A DNA stretch of 64,000 bases from the NCBI RefSeq assembly GCF_900103185.1, contig NZ_FNJD01000005.1, forward strand, positions 124,001 to 188,000, given 5' to 3'. Made by a program: the position numbers and the translations under genes. Of the stretch, positions 1 through 9,130 are shown piece by piece. Source of the DNA: Sulfitobacter litoralis (GTDB taxonomy: Bacteria; Pseudomonadota; Alphaproteobacteria; Rhodobacterales; Rhodobacteraceae). The notes under the pieces were generated by a model, which was given only the letters and a program-made list of their open reading frames with translations, was not told the DNA's origin and did not search any database. Numbering within the stretch: the first letter of the stretch is position 1; every line of letters begins with the position of its first letter.

Positions 1-661
1 CGTTTATGCGCACCCCGCCGTGGCCAAGGAAATGGCGCAGTGGAATGCCAGAATGCTGATGACCTCGCCGATGCCACAGTACAACCTTGTGGGCACGGGC
101 GAAGCGCGCGACACGCTGGAATCATTCGAAGGCATGCGCGTACGTGCAACAGGCGGTTTGGGCAAAGCCTTTGAAGCCGTTGGCGCTGTTCCGACCTCCG
201 TTACCTCTTCCGAAGCGTATAACGCGATGGAATCTGGTGTTGTCGATACAGTGGCTTTCGCACAGCACGCACACCTCAGCTTTGGTACGATCAACAAGGC
301 TGACTGGTGGACGGCGAACCTGAACCCCGGGACTGTGAACTGCCCTGTTGTAGTCAACATCGACGCCTATGATGCCCTGACGGACGCAGAAAAAGAAGCG
401 CTGGACGGTTCTGTTGACGAGGCGCTGGATCACTATCTGGCGAACTACGGCGAGCTGCTGGGCCGCTGGGATACCGTGTTGGAAGAAAAAGGCGTGGAAA
501 AAGTTATGTTCTCGCCCGAGGTGTTGGCCGAGTTCAAAGCCAAAGCTGCCGACCCTGCACGTGAAGCCTGGATCAAAGACATGGAAGCCCAAGGCATCCC
601 TGGCCAAGAGCTGTACGATCTGGTTATCAAAACACTCGAAGAAAAACGCGCGTCTAACTAA
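1..661 (+). CDS. dctP: TRAP transporter substrate-binding protein DctP, 3' part
   Basis: This is the C-terminal part of a periplasmic solute receptor of the DctP family; its beginning lies before the window, since the frame is open from base 2. The visible 219 residues show the family's late features: a VRATGGLGKAFEAVG stretch, a SSEAYNAMESGVVD segment of the kind that forms part of the ligand cleft, and a helical C-terminus. It binds an organic acid or similar anion and hands it to the DctQ/DctM membrane pair encoded directly downstream. The substrate cannot be told from sequence. The gene is followed by a strong hairpin, which fits the usual higher expression of the binding protein over the permeases. 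Confidence 0.9.
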   Translation, partial: VYAHPAVAKEMAQWNARMLMTSPMPQYNLVGTGEARDTLESFEGMRVRATGGLGKAFEAVGAVPTSVTSSEAYNAMESGVVDTVAFAQHAHLSFGTINKADWWTANLNPGTVNCPVVVNIDAYDALTDAEKEALDGSVDEALDHYLANYGELLGRWDTVLEEKGVEKVMFSPEVLAEFKAKAADPAREAWIKDMEAQGIPGQELYDLVIKTLEEKRASN

Positions 662-672
662 GTCGCACGGTG

Positions 673-704
673 AAGAGGGCCTGTTTTTCAGGCCCTCTTT
701 GTTT
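673..704 (+). terminator. Strong hairpin between dctP and dctQ (terminator/attenuator)
   Basis: An 11-bp perfect stem (673-683 with 689-699) closes a five-T loop and is followed by TGTTT. It sits 11 bases after the dctP stop and about 40 before dctQ. It probably works as a partial terminator and 3' stabiliser that lowers permease expression relative to the binding protein; that role is inference. Confidence 0.8.
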
Positions 705-742
705 CCAATACCTCCCTCCCACTCATTTGAAAGGAAAGCATC

Positions 743-1372
743 ATGGCCGGTTCCTCCGCCGTGCTCGAAGACGGCAGTCTGCTTAGCCGTATCGACAAAG
801 GGCTGTTACGCCTTGAAACCGTGTTTGCCCTTGTCTCCGGAATTGCCGTCTTCATGCTGATGGTGCTTGCCGTCTGGTCGGTCGGCGGGCGTAAGTTCTT
901 TGCCTCGCCGCTTCCCGGCTATGTCGACTGGATCGAATTCGCCATGCCGCTGATCGCGATCATGGGCATTTCCTATACCCAGCGGAACGGGGGCCATGTA
1001 CGCATGGATATCCTGATCGGCCAGCTTAAAGGCCGGGCGTTATGGGCCGCTGAGACGTTCTCGGTTCTGTTGATTTTTATCCTGATGATCGCTCTTATCT
1101 GGGGGTCGTGGGCGCATTTCCAGCGGAGCTTCGATTTTGCCGCCCCCCTGTGGAGCCGCGATAGCTCTATCGATATCGGGCTTCCGATCTGGCCTGCGAA
1201 ACTGATCGTGCCGATGGCGTTCTCTGTTCTGGCATTGCGGTTGTTGCTGCAAATCTGGGGATATGGACGCGCATTCGTACTGGGGTTGGAAAGCCCAGTT
1301 GCCGTACCTTTGGTACAATCCGCAGCCGAACAGGCCATGGCGGAAGCTGAACATCTAGACGGGCGGGACTGA
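743..1372 (+). CDS. dctQ: TRAP transporter small permease DctQ
   Basis: Small membrane subunit of the TRAP transporter, 209 residues with four predicted transmembrane helices in the inner membrane. It pairs with the large permease and accepts the loaded DctP receptor. Family features visible are the conserved aromatic/charged segment YVDWIEFAMPLIAIMGI and the motif with R and H near GGHVRMDI. The ATG is preceded by AAAGGAAAG at good distance. The next gene begins three bases after its stop, so the two permease genes are translationally close. At just over 200 residues it is slightly longer than typical DctQ proteins. Confidence 0.92.
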   Translation: MAGSSAVLEDGSLLSRIDKGLLRLETVFALVSGIAVFMLMVLAVWSVGGRKFFASPLPGYVDWIEFAMPLIAIMGISYTQRNGGHVRMDILIGQLKGRALWAAETFSVLLIFILMIALIWGSWAHFQRSFDFAAPLWSRDSSIDIGLPIWPAKLIVPMAFSVLALRLLLQIWGYGRAFVLGLESPVAVPLVQSAAEQAMAEAEHLDGRD

Positions 1373-1374
1373 TA

Positions 1375-2775
1375 ATGGACCCTATTGAAATTGGCCTTTG
1401 GGTCTCGGGCGGGCTGCTGCTTATGGTGGTGCTCGGTATGCGTGTGGCATTTGCCGCGGCGATGGCAGGCTTGATCGGCCTGATCTGGATTTTTTGGTCC
1501 AAGAAAGGGATGCAATGGTCCGAACTGGACTGGGCGCTGACCGTTGCGATCAAAACAGCGGGGCAGGTGCCGCATTCCAAAGTGTCTAGCCAGACGCTGA
1601 GCCTGATCCCGACCTTCATCCTGATCGGGTTTTTGGCCTATTATGCCGGTCTCACCCGCGCCCTTTTCGAAGCGGCAAAGCGCTGGATCGCTTGGTTGCC
1701 AGGGGGGCTTGCTGTTTCTACCGTCTTTGCGACGGCTGGCTTTGCGGCCGTCTCTGGTGCGTCCGTCGCCACTGCAGCCGTGTTCGCGCGCATTGCGATC
1801 CCGGAGATGCTGTCGATCGGGTACAACAAGAAATTCGCTGCAGGCGTTGTCGCGGCAGGGGGCACATTGGCATCGCTGATCCCGCCGTCTGCAATCCTCG
1901 TGATCTATGCAATCATCGTTGAACAAGACGTTGGCAAACTGCTTTTGGCGGGTTTCATCCCCGGTGCATTTTCGGCCATTGTCTATGCGATCCTGATCGT
2001 TGGTATCGCCACGATCTGGAAGAACGTCGGTCCTCCTGTCACCGGTTTTACGTGGAAACAGCGCTTCGCCTCGCTTCCCGCGGCCATGCCGATCTTTGCG
2101 GTTGTGATCATCATTATCTTCTTCGTCTACAACCCGTTCGGCGACGCGTGGGGTACCCCGACCGAAGGTGGGGCAGTGGGCGCGTTTATTGTCTTCCTGA
2201 TGGCGCTGTATCGCGGCATGCGGTGGGCTGAGCTGAAGGATGCTTTGCTCGAGACAGCCAAACTGACCGTGATGATTTTTACCATCATCTGGGGCGTGCT
2301 GATCTATGTGCGGTTCTTGGGCTTTGCCGATCTGCCCGGCGCGTTTGCCGACTGGATTTCGGGGCTCGAGGCGTCGCCAGTCCTGATCCTCGTTTGCATC
2401 CTGTTGGCCTATGCGGTCTTGGGCATGTTCATGGATGCCATCGGCATGCTGTTGCTCACGCTTCCGGTTGTCTACCCCGCCGTCATGGCGCTCAACGGGG
2501 GCGAGTTCGTCTCTGCTGCGGATAGCGCTTTTGGCATGTCGGGTCCGATGTGTGCGATCTGGTTCGGGATTTTGGTGGTGAAGATGGCAGAGTTCTGTCT
2601 GATCACACCGCCTATTGGCCTGAACTGTTTCGTCGTCGCCGGTGTGCGCCCTGATCTTAGCGTTCAGGACGTGTTCAAAGGAGTAACGCCGTTCTTTATC
2701 GCGGATGCTGTGACGATTGCGCTGCTCGTGGCGTTCCCGTCTATCGTGCTTTGGCTGCCGTCACTCGCTGGCTGA
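1375..2775 (+). CDS. dctM: TRAP transporter large permease DctM
   Basis: Large membrane subunit (466 residues, about 11-12 hydrophobic helices) that forms the sodium-coupled translocation path. It shows the glycine/alanine-rich GASVATAAVFARIAIPEM region and the IPPSAILVIYAIIVEQ motif typical of DctM, plus the ITPPIGLNCFVV signature near the C-terminus. It starts two bases after the dctQ stop. Its 3' end overlaps the stop of the convergent AI-2E family gene by 15 bases, so the two transcripts have complementary tails. Confidence 0.95.
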   Translation: MDPIEIGLWVSGGLLLMVVLGMRVAFAAAMAGLIGLIWIFWSKKGMQWSELDWALTVAIKTAGQVPHSKVSSQTLSLIPTFILIGFLAYYAGLTRALFEAAKRWIAWLPGGLAVSTVFATAGFAAVSGASVATAAVFARIAIPEMLSIGYNKKFAAGVVAAGGTLASLIPPSAILVIYAIIVEQDVGKLLLAGFIPGAFSAIVYAILIVGIATIWKNVGPPVTGFTWKQRFASLPAAMPIFAVVIIIIFFVYNPFGDAWGTPTEGGAVGAFIVFLMALYRGMRWAELKDALLETAKLTVMIFTIIWGVLIYVRFLGFADLPGAFADWISGLEASPVLILVCILLAYAVLGMFMDAIGMLLLTLPVVYPAVMALNGGEFVSAADSAFGMSGPMCAIWFGILVVKMAEFCLITPPIGLNCFVVAGVRPDLSVQDVFKGVTPFFIADAVTIALLVAFPSIVLWLPSLAG

Positions 2776-3858
2776 CATCGCCGCTTGATCCCTCATATCA
2801 TCGGGTTTGACCTGCTCTGCGGACAGGAAACTCCCGATGGTATGAAGGGGTTCAAAGTTCTCGCAGACCACTTTGAACACCACAAGAAAGGGCACCGCGA
2901 CCAACGCGCCGGGGATGCCCCATAACCACCCCCAGAAAACCACAGTAAGGAACACGGCCACTGTGTTCATCTCAAGGCGACGGCCTACCAGCCACGGGGT
3001 GATGATCTGACCTTCAACCAGGGTCAGGGTCAGATAGCCGATTGGGGCGAGCATCGCATAACCGACGGTATCAAACGTCACGAGCGAGAATCCAGCAACC
3101 AACAAGACACCCGCGAACCCACCGATATAAGGCAGGAAATTCAGCATGAATGCCGCAATGCCCCAGATATACGCGGACGGCAGCCCTAGGATGGTCAGGT
3201 AGGTGCCCACGAGGATCCCAAGAATCGCGTTGATCGTGGCGATGGTAAGCAGATAGCGAGACACGCGTTTTTCCACCGCATAAACTGTATGCAATGCGCG
3301 TTTCTTTTCCTTTAAAGTCGGCATCGCCTGTACAAGTTTTAGGTAAAATAGCTCTCCGGACCCCAAAAGGAACAGCGCTAGAATAAGGATCACAGCCAGC
3401 GAAGCCCCGGTCTTGCTTACGGTATCCATCGCCGTATCAAGCAGTCCAGGCTGGCGCACGACCACCTCTTGCGGCGTGGTAGCGGTGTCGGTGCCCAGCT
3501 TTTGAACCTCTTCGGATGCAGAGCGCATCGTCTCAACAGCACTGCTGACCCCGCTGAGCTTTATCTGGATTTCGCGGCCCATCTGGGGGATTTCATCGCT
3601 CCAGATCGCGACGGTACCGGCGGATAGAAGGACAACGGCCGCAATCACCAGCGTTGTCGCGGTCACCAGTAGAAATGCCGACACCGGATGTGGCACACCG
3701 ACGCGATGTAGGCCGCGCCCGACGGGCGATAGGGTCAGGGCAAGTAAAAATCCCAAAACAATAGGAAGTATCAAATCCTTGGCGAAATAGGCTGTGACGA
3801 ATAGAGAAATCAAGACTATCAACTGAAGCGAGCGCCGAATTGAAGGCAAATGTTCCAA
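2761..3858 (-). CDS. AI-2E/PerM family membrane protein
   Basis: A 365-residue polytopic membrane protein of the UPF0118/AI-2E exporter family. It has two N-terminal helices, a periplasmic stretch of about 110 residues (roughly 85-145) and a C-terminal membrane block. The C-terminal half carries the family signatures NFLPYIGGFAG and VEGQIITPWLVGRRL. Members are described as exporters or sodium/proton antiporters; the substrate here is unknown. The start is TTG at 3858, preceded on the minus strand by TGGAGC at normal distance, and no better ATG exists in frame. It is convergent with dctM and divergent from the iron-type permease gene. Confidence 0.85.
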   Translation of the reverse strand: MEHLPSIRRSLQLIVLISLFVTAYFAKDLILPIVLGFLLALTLSPVGRGLHRVGVPHPVSAFLLVTATTLVIAAVVLLSAGTVAIWSDEIPQMGREIQIKLSGVSSAVETMRSASEEVQKLGTDTATTPQEVVVRQPGLLDTAMDTVSKTGASLAVILILALFLLGSGELFYLKLVQAMPTLKEKKRALHTVYAVEKRVSRYLLTIATINAILGILVGTYLTILGLPSAYIWGIAAFMLNFLPYIGGFAGVLLVAGFSLVTFDTVGYAMLAPIGYLTLTLVEGQIITPWLVGRRLEMNTVAVFLTVVFWGWLWGIPGALVAVPFLVVFKVVCENFEPLHTIGSFLSAEQVKPDDMRDQAAMSASE

Positions 3859-4090
3859 GTAAAGCTCCAGACGCTAATGTATTTCAAGGCTAACGCACAA
3901 GCTGGCGGAAAAGTTCATGTGCTGCCGAGTTTAAGTTATTTTCCACCGCCGCACGCCCCTCGCCGTACGCTTGCAGACATGGTGAAATCAAACGGGGTTG
4001 AACAAGCAAAAGTATGAGACCAGGGGAAATTATGAACAGGTATATTCACCCGATGTTAATTCTTGATGCCTACGCACAGGGGTATATTGC

Positions 4091-5110
4091 GTGCTGGCCC
4101 CTTTTTGGGCGCTGCTGATGGGGCGGTCAGCGATCTTGGCGCTTGGTCTAGTCGGGCTGGTGCTCGGGCTGTTTGTCGTATCCCTGCTGATAGGACCGTC
4201 GACGGCATCGGTGGGTGACAGCACGTACGCGCTGATAACGGGGCAAGGAGGGCCCCTTTCTGTCGTCATGCGCGAAATCAGGCTCCCTCGTGCGCTTTTG
4301 GGGGTATTGATCGGCGGCTCTCTGGGCCTATCCGGTGCTGCGATGCAGGGCTACCTGCGTAATCCGTTGGCTGACCCGGGATTGATCGGCGTGTCGGGGT
4401 CCGCGGCCTTGGGGGCTGTGCTGGCCATCCAGACGGGGCTGGCGGCCATCGCAGCATTGGCGCTGCCCGTCATGGCGCTTGGCGGTGCTTTGTTGGGCGT
4501 GCTGCTGGTATTATTGCTGGCGGGCCCGCGGGGTACATCACTAGCGCTCATTCTAGCCGGTATCGCAATATCCGCTTTTGCCGCCGCCTTGACGTCGTTG
4601 GTGCTCAACCTGTCGCCGAACCCTTATGCCGCGAATGAGATCGTGTTCTGGATGATGGGGTCATTGGCGGACCGGTCAATGACTCATGTCTGGATTGCGC
4701 TGCCCTTCCTGCTGGGGGGCGGCCTTCTGCTGGGGTCCCTTGGGCGCGGGCTGGATGCGCTAACCTTGGGCGAAGATGCGGCAGAAGCGATGGGGATCAA
4801 CCTTTTAAGGCTACGGCTGACTGTGATCCTTGGCACGGCGGCGGTCGTGGGTGCCTCTACCGCCGTTGCGGGCGCGATCGGATTTGTCGGGTTGGTCATG
4901 CCGCATCTGCTGCGCGGATTCGTCGGTTCACGACCCGGGGCTTTGCTGTGGGCTGCGACGCTCGGGGGTGCGGCGATGATCCTTGCCTCGGATATTCTGG
5001 TCCGACTTGTGGTACCGGACCGTGATCTCAAGCTCGGCGTCGTGACTGCATTGGTCGGCGCGCCGCTATTCCTCCATCTAATATACCGCACGCGGAAGGA
5101 AGGGGTATGA
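4091..5110 (+). CDS. FecCD-type ABC transporter permease
   Basis: Inner membrane permease of the FecCD/BtuC family (339 residues, about 9-10 helices), which moves ferric siderophores, haem or cobalamin delivered by a periplasmic receptor. Family motifs are RLPRALLGVLIGGSLGLSGA, MQGYLRNPLADPGLIGVSG and GFVGLVMPHLLRG. The start is GTG at 4091, because upstream ATGs are out of frame. The ATPase gene starts inside its stop codon (ATGA overlap). No periplasmic binding protein gene lies next to it, which is unusual for this family. I saw no cobalamin riboswitch in the 232-base upstream gap. Confidence 0.9.
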   Translation: MLAPFWALLMGRSAILALGLVGLVLGLFVVSLLIGPSTASVGDSTYALITGQGGPLSVVMREIRLPRALLGVLIGGSLGLSGAAMQGYLRNPLADPGLIGVSGSAALGAVLAIQTGLAAIAALALPVMALGGALLGVLLVLLLAGPRGTSLALILAGIAISAFAAALTSLVLNLSPNPYAANEIVFWMMGSLADRSMTHVWIALPFLLGGGLLLGSLGRGLDALTLGEDAAEAMGINLLRLRLTVILGTAAVVGASTAVAGAIGFVGLVMPHLLRGFVGSRPGALLWAATLGGAAMILASDILVRLVVPDRDLKLGVVTALVGAPLFLHLIYRTRKEGV

Positions 5111-5865
5111 TGCTGCTTTCATTGCATAACCTATCGGTCAAAAGGGGGCGTAAAAGGGTTATATCCGAAGTTGACCTGACGCTCGGCCAAGGCGAGGTGG
5201 TGGGGTTGGTTGGCCCGAACGGCGCAGGCAAGACGACATTGATGCGCGCTGCATTGGGGCTTATCCCCGCCGACGGGCAAAGCTCACTTGCGGCTCTTTC
5301 CGCCCGGGCGCGGGGGAAAGCTGTCGCATGGATGCCTCAATCGCGCGAAATTGCATGGTCGGTGACGGTCGAAACCGTCATCCGTTTGGGTCGCACACCC
5401 CATTTACGTGCAGGGCAAAAGCAGCGGCCAGAAGATCAGGCAGCGGTTGACCGCGCGATAGAGCAGATGGGATTGGACCGGTTTCGTGATCGCCCCGCGA
5501 CGCAACTATCTGGCGGTGAACAAGCGCGGGTGCTGATCGCCCGTAGCCTTGCCCAAGAGGCCCCGCTGCTGATCGCGGATGAACCGACCGCGGGACTTGA
5601 CCCGGCCCATCAAATTGCCGCGATGCGCAGCTTTACCCAAGCAGCGGCACAGGGGCGTGGTGTGTTGGTATCGCTTCATGATCTAGGGTTGGCCGCACGA
5701 CATTGCACAAGGTTAATCGTGCTACATAACGGGAAAATCGCCGCGGATGGGCTGCCCCAAGACACGCTGACCCCGAGCATCGTCAAAACCGTCTTCGGCA
5801 TCACTGCCTTTAGCCAGATCACCGACAAAGGTTTTGTGTTTCAAGCGCTTGACCTGACGTCTTAG
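5107..5865 (+). CDS. ABC transporter ATP-binding protein (iron/cobalamin type)
   Basis: Cytoplasmic ATPase of the FepC/BtuD class, 252 residues, powering the permease encoded just upstream. Walker A is GPNGAGKTT (about residues 36-44), the Q-loop lies in WMPQSREIAWSV, the signature is LSGGEQARV (from about residue 134), Walker B is LLIADEPT (about 154-161), and the switch histidine is in VSLHDLG. It overlaps the permease gene by four bases. Its stop overlaps that of the convergent lipoprotein gene. Whether the pair carries haem, siderophore or cobalamin cannot be decided from sequence. Confidence 0.93.
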   Translation: MMLLSLHNLSVKRGRKRVISEVDLTLGQGEVVGLVGPNGAGKTTLMRAALGLIPADGQSSLAALSARARGKAVAWMPQSREIAWSVTVETVIRLGRTPHLRAGQKQRPEDQAAVDRAIEQMGLDRFRDRPATQLSGGEQARVLIARSLAQEAPLLIADEPTAGLDPAHQIAAMRSFTQAAAQGRGVLVSLHDLGLAARHCTRLIVLHNGKIAADGLPQDTLTPSIVKTVFGITAFSQITDKGFVFQALDLTS

Positions 5866-6431
5866 CCTTCGATCTTCGTGTCGACACCGGGGATATCTAC
5901 AGCAATCACGCCCAAGGACCGCGCTGTTGTCAGCGCCAGCACGGGGCTGTCGGGTCCTGCGGTGCTCACTTGATACGCCCGCATTGCGCTGCGGGTCGCG
6001 TCATCTAGTTGCGATGAAATGGCCCCGCCATAGAACCCCCGCGCCTCTAGCGCGCGTTGCAGTGTGGCGATCACGTCTGGTGTAAGTGCGCTGGTGCAGG
6101 GGGTTTCGAACCAGTTGTCCACCCGCGGGCTGACAATCTTTTGGCGCGTTTCCGTGCGGTAGATCGGCAGTGACTGAATTTCACCGGTGGAACTGATTTG
6201 CGCTGCCTGCACCTGAACTTGTTCGGTCACCGTCTCGATCACGGCTGGGGATACGGTCCGACCCCAACAGCTGCCCGGTGCCGCCCCTGCCGGGCCGTTC
6301 GTCGTCGCCTCGCGGACGCCGGGTTCGGGCAGGTCTGATTCCTCAGGGGGGGCACCACAGGCGCTTAGAGATGCCAGAACCGTGAATATGCAGGCAAATT
6401 GAGCTAAATGTGATCGTCGAAAATACTGCAC
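5862..6431 (-). CDS. Lipoprotein with peptidoglycan-binding-like domain
   Basis: Predicted lipoprotein of 189 residues. The likely start is GTG at 6431 with AAGG upstream, giving VQYFRRSHLAQFACIF, then the lipobox LSAC with the acylated cysteine near residue 23. The open frame extends upstream to 6584, but that extension looks non-coding. After a proline-rich linker there is a central region with two cysteines, and the C-terminus resembles a PG_binding_1 helix bundle (LQRALEARGFYGGAISSQLD). It is probably anchored to the outer or inner membrane and touches the wall. No more specific function is recognisable. It is a member of a Rhodobacteraceae-type family as far as I can judge. Confidence 0.7.
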   Translation of the reverse strand: MQYFRRSHLAQFACIFTVLASLSACGAPPEESDLPEPGVREATTNGPAGAAPGSCWGRTVSPAVIETVTEQVQVQAAQISSTGEIQSLPIYRTETRQKIVSPRVDNWFETPCTSALTPDVIATLQRALEARGFYGGAISSQLDDATRSAMRAYQVSTAGPDSPVLALTTARSLGVIAVDIPGVDTKIEG

Positions 6432-6615
6432 AGCCGGGCCTTGCGGGTCATAGGGTCCGCCGCACGCTAGCGGGTTTTCGCAGCAATGCCTAGCTGATAG
6501 GCCGACCGCAATCTGAATAATGCGGCAATGCCGTAGGTGGGGTGAAAAGGGGGCTGGCGAAGCCGCGAGCTGCTGGGTACACATGTCGAAATTCTAAAAT
6601 CGAAGGGGCAGTTAG

Positions 6616-6938
<323 letters not shown>

Positions 6939-6939
<1 letters not shown>

Positions 6940-7691
6940 TGCGGATGTTGGCGCGATACATCCTGTCGCGCTTTCTGCCCATTCTGGTGGCGGGTTCCAT
7001 CAGCGCGGTTCCTGTGTTTGCCGACGTGATAGCCCGCGCCAGTTTCGGCAACCCGACGACACGGTATGATCACGGTGTTTTGGGCGACGCGGTCGAATGG
7101 GGCAGCCTCACGTTCGTACTGACTGACGGCACCACACGGCGTGTCATCCTGCCACAATCTCTTGTATTCGAAGACACATCGCCGCGTCTTGCTGATCTGG
7201 ACGGCAACGGCAGTCCCGAAGTTATCGTGGTCGAAAGCAGCCAAACCCAAGGTGCGCGGCTAGCGGTCTATGACGCATCGGGACGGGTTGCGCACACCCC
7301 CCATATCGGGCGCAAGAACCGGTGGTTGGCCCCAATCGGCGCGGCGGATTTTACGGGCGACGGACGGCTGGAAATTGCGATCGTCGTTACCCCGCACCTG
7401 TCAGGCTCCGTGCAACTGCTTTCCTACCAGAACAGCAGACTTAGCGTTATTGCGACGGCTGAGGGCTATACCAACCACCGCATTGGCGACGCGGAAATCG
7501 CAGGGGGAATCCGCACCTGCGGCCCGCAGCCCGAGCTGATCCTTGCCCAAATGCCATGGCACCGCGCATCGCCCGCACAGATGGTGGCCTTGCAGCTAAA
7601 TGGCAAAGCACTCAGCCCGCATAGCTTTAGTGCACCCTTTACAGCTAAAAATGTGGCAGCCGCCCAAGCCTGCGCGCTTAACCCACGTTAG
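6939..7691 (+). CDS. Exported VCBS/FG-GAP-like repeat protein
   Basis: A 250-residue protein with an N-terminal signal peptide (about residues 1-29, ending near VPVFADV) and two or three FG-GAP/VCBS-like repeats, visible as LADLDGNGSPEVIVVE and ADFTGDGRLEIAIV. Such Asp/Gly loops usually bind calcium on blades of a beta-propeller. It is predicted to be periplasmic. It is translationally coupled to the ferredoxin gene by a one-base overlap, a pairing common in related genomes to my knowledge. The biochemical role is unknown. Confidence 0.8.
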
Positions 7692-7702
7692 GCACAGACC
7701 AG

Positions 7703-7749
7703 TTTCCAAATGGTTAAAAATCCTGGGGGTCCGGGGGCTAGCCCCCGGT
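7703..7749 (+). terminator. Repeat element copy A with bidirectional hairpin
   Basis: The stretch begins TTTCCAAATGG, runs into AAAAATCC and ends in the perfect 18-base palindrome CCGGGGGCTAGCCCCCGG (7731-7748). It lies between two convergent genes and can terminate both. The same TTCCAAATGG plus AAAATCC signature recurs at 17814-17842 and 36820-36842, so this is a small dispersed repeat. Confidence 0.65.
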
Positions 7750-7780
7750 TAAGCCAGCGAGATGCGCCAGTAGCCCGCTG

Positions 7781-9046
7781 TCAGGACAGCGCGCGCCAGC
7801 CGATATCACGGCGATAGAACCCGCCCGGCCAGTCGATCGCCTCGACCATTTCATAGGCACGCGCTTGGGCCTCGGCCAAGGTGTCGCCCCGTGCCGTGAC
7901 ATTTAGAACCCGCCCGCCGACAGCCGTAATGGCACCGTCCTGCGTGGTTGTGCCGGCGTGAAACACCATGTTGCGGCTGTCTTCGGGTAGGGCGTCCAGA
8001 CCTTTGATAACGCTGCCTTTATCATAGTTTCCGGGATAGCCTCGGGCGGCCATGACAACGGTGACGGCGTGATCTTCGGCCCAGTTCACGCGTGCCTCGT
8101 TTAGGCGGCCTTCGGCGGCGGCGTGCATCAGATCAAAGGCCTGCGCACCTAGGCGCATCATCAGTACCTGACATTCGGGGTCGCCGAAGCGGGCGTTATA
8201 TTCTACCAATCTCGGTGCACCATCCTTGATCATCAACCCCGCGTACAGCACCCCTTGGTAGGGTGTCCCACGCTTAGCCATTTCGGCCATTGTGGGGCGG
8301 ATAATTTCCGCTAGGGCGCGTTCGGCGATCTCGTCGGTCAAAACGGGTGCGGGGGAGTAGGCACCCATACCGCCCGTGTTCGGCCCAGTATCGCCGTCGC
8401 CCACACGTTTGTGGTCTTGCGCTGTGCCGATGGGCAGCACGGTGTCGCCGTCGCACAGCACGAAAAACGACGCTTCTTCGCCGTCCATGAACTCTTCGAT
8501 CACCACCTCGGCTCCCGCGTCGCCGAATGTTCCATCAAACATTGTATCGACTGCGGCAAGGGCTTCGTCATCGGTTTCGGCGATGATGACGCCTTTGCCC
8601 GCTGCAAGGCCATCTGCCTTTATCACAATCGGGGCAGGGTGGTCGGCCAAATAGGCGCGCGCCGAAGCCGCGTCGGTAAAGTGGCCGTAGGCTGCGGTGG
8701 GGGCGTTTGCGGCGTCGCAGATCTCTTTTGTGAAGGCTTTGGAGGCTTCCAGCGTCGCGGCTGCTTTCGACGGTCCAAAGACCAGCACGCCTGCAGCACG
8801 CAGATCATCGCCAACGCCTGCAGCAAGAGGCGCTTCTGGCCCGATAATGACGAAATCAATGTTGTTTTCATCGACAAAACCGACCACCGCCGCGCCGTCG
8901 TTGATGTCGAACGTGGCGCAGTCTGCGATGGCGGCGATCCCGGCATTTCCCGGTGCTACGATCAGCTTGTCGCATTTAGGGTTTTGCAATACGGCCCAGG
9001 CTAGACTGTGTTCGCGCCCGCCGCTGCCCAGAATGAGGATGTTCAT
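7781..9046 (-). CDS. purD: Phosphoribosylamine-glycine ligase
   Basis: GAR synthetase, step two of de novo purine synthesis, joining phosphoribosylamine and glycine with ATP. The chosen ATG at 9046 gives 421 residues, the normal length, beginning [17 protein letters not shown], and has AGGGAG upstream. The frame stays open further upstream without family similarity. ATP-grasp features include the [13 protein letters not shown] loop and the metal site within [11 protein letters not shown]. It is divergent from xseA with an 84-base shared promoter region. Confidence 0.97.
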   Translation of the reverse strand: MNILILGSGGREHSLAWAVLQNPKCDKLIVAPGNAGIAAIADCATFDINDGAAVVGFVDENNIDFVIIGPEAPLAAGVGDDLRAAGVLVFGPSKAAATLEASKAFTKEICDAANAPTAAYGHFTDAASARAYLADHPAPIVIKADGLAAGKGVIIAETDDEALAAVDTMFDGTFGDAGAEVVIEEFMDGEEASFFVLCDGDTVLPIGTAQDHKRVGDGDTGPNTGGMGAYSPAPVLTDEIAERALAEIIRPTMAEMAKRGTPYQGVLYAGLMIKDGAPRLVEYNARFGDPECQVLMMRLGAQAFDLMHAAAEGRLNEARVNWAEDHAVTVVMAARGYPGNYDKGSVIKGLDALPEDSRNMVFHAGTTTQDGAITAVGGRVLNVTARGDTLAEAQARAYEMVEAIDWPGGFYRRDIGWRALS

Positions 9047-9130
9047 GGTTGCACTCCCTTGGCCTTGGTTGCTGCGCGTTCTAAGCTGGGACTGAGCCCG
9101 ACACAAGTTAAAGACGGAAAGACACCGCTG

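Noticed and set aside
3859-4090. Cobalamin riboswitch upstream of the FecCD gene
   Set aside because: No B12-box-like word (GCCACTG type) or long aptamer structure could be seen in the 232 bases.
4030-4269. 79-codon minus-strand ORF over the permease start
   Set aside because: It is a shadow of the FecCD gene, low in complexity and without SD.
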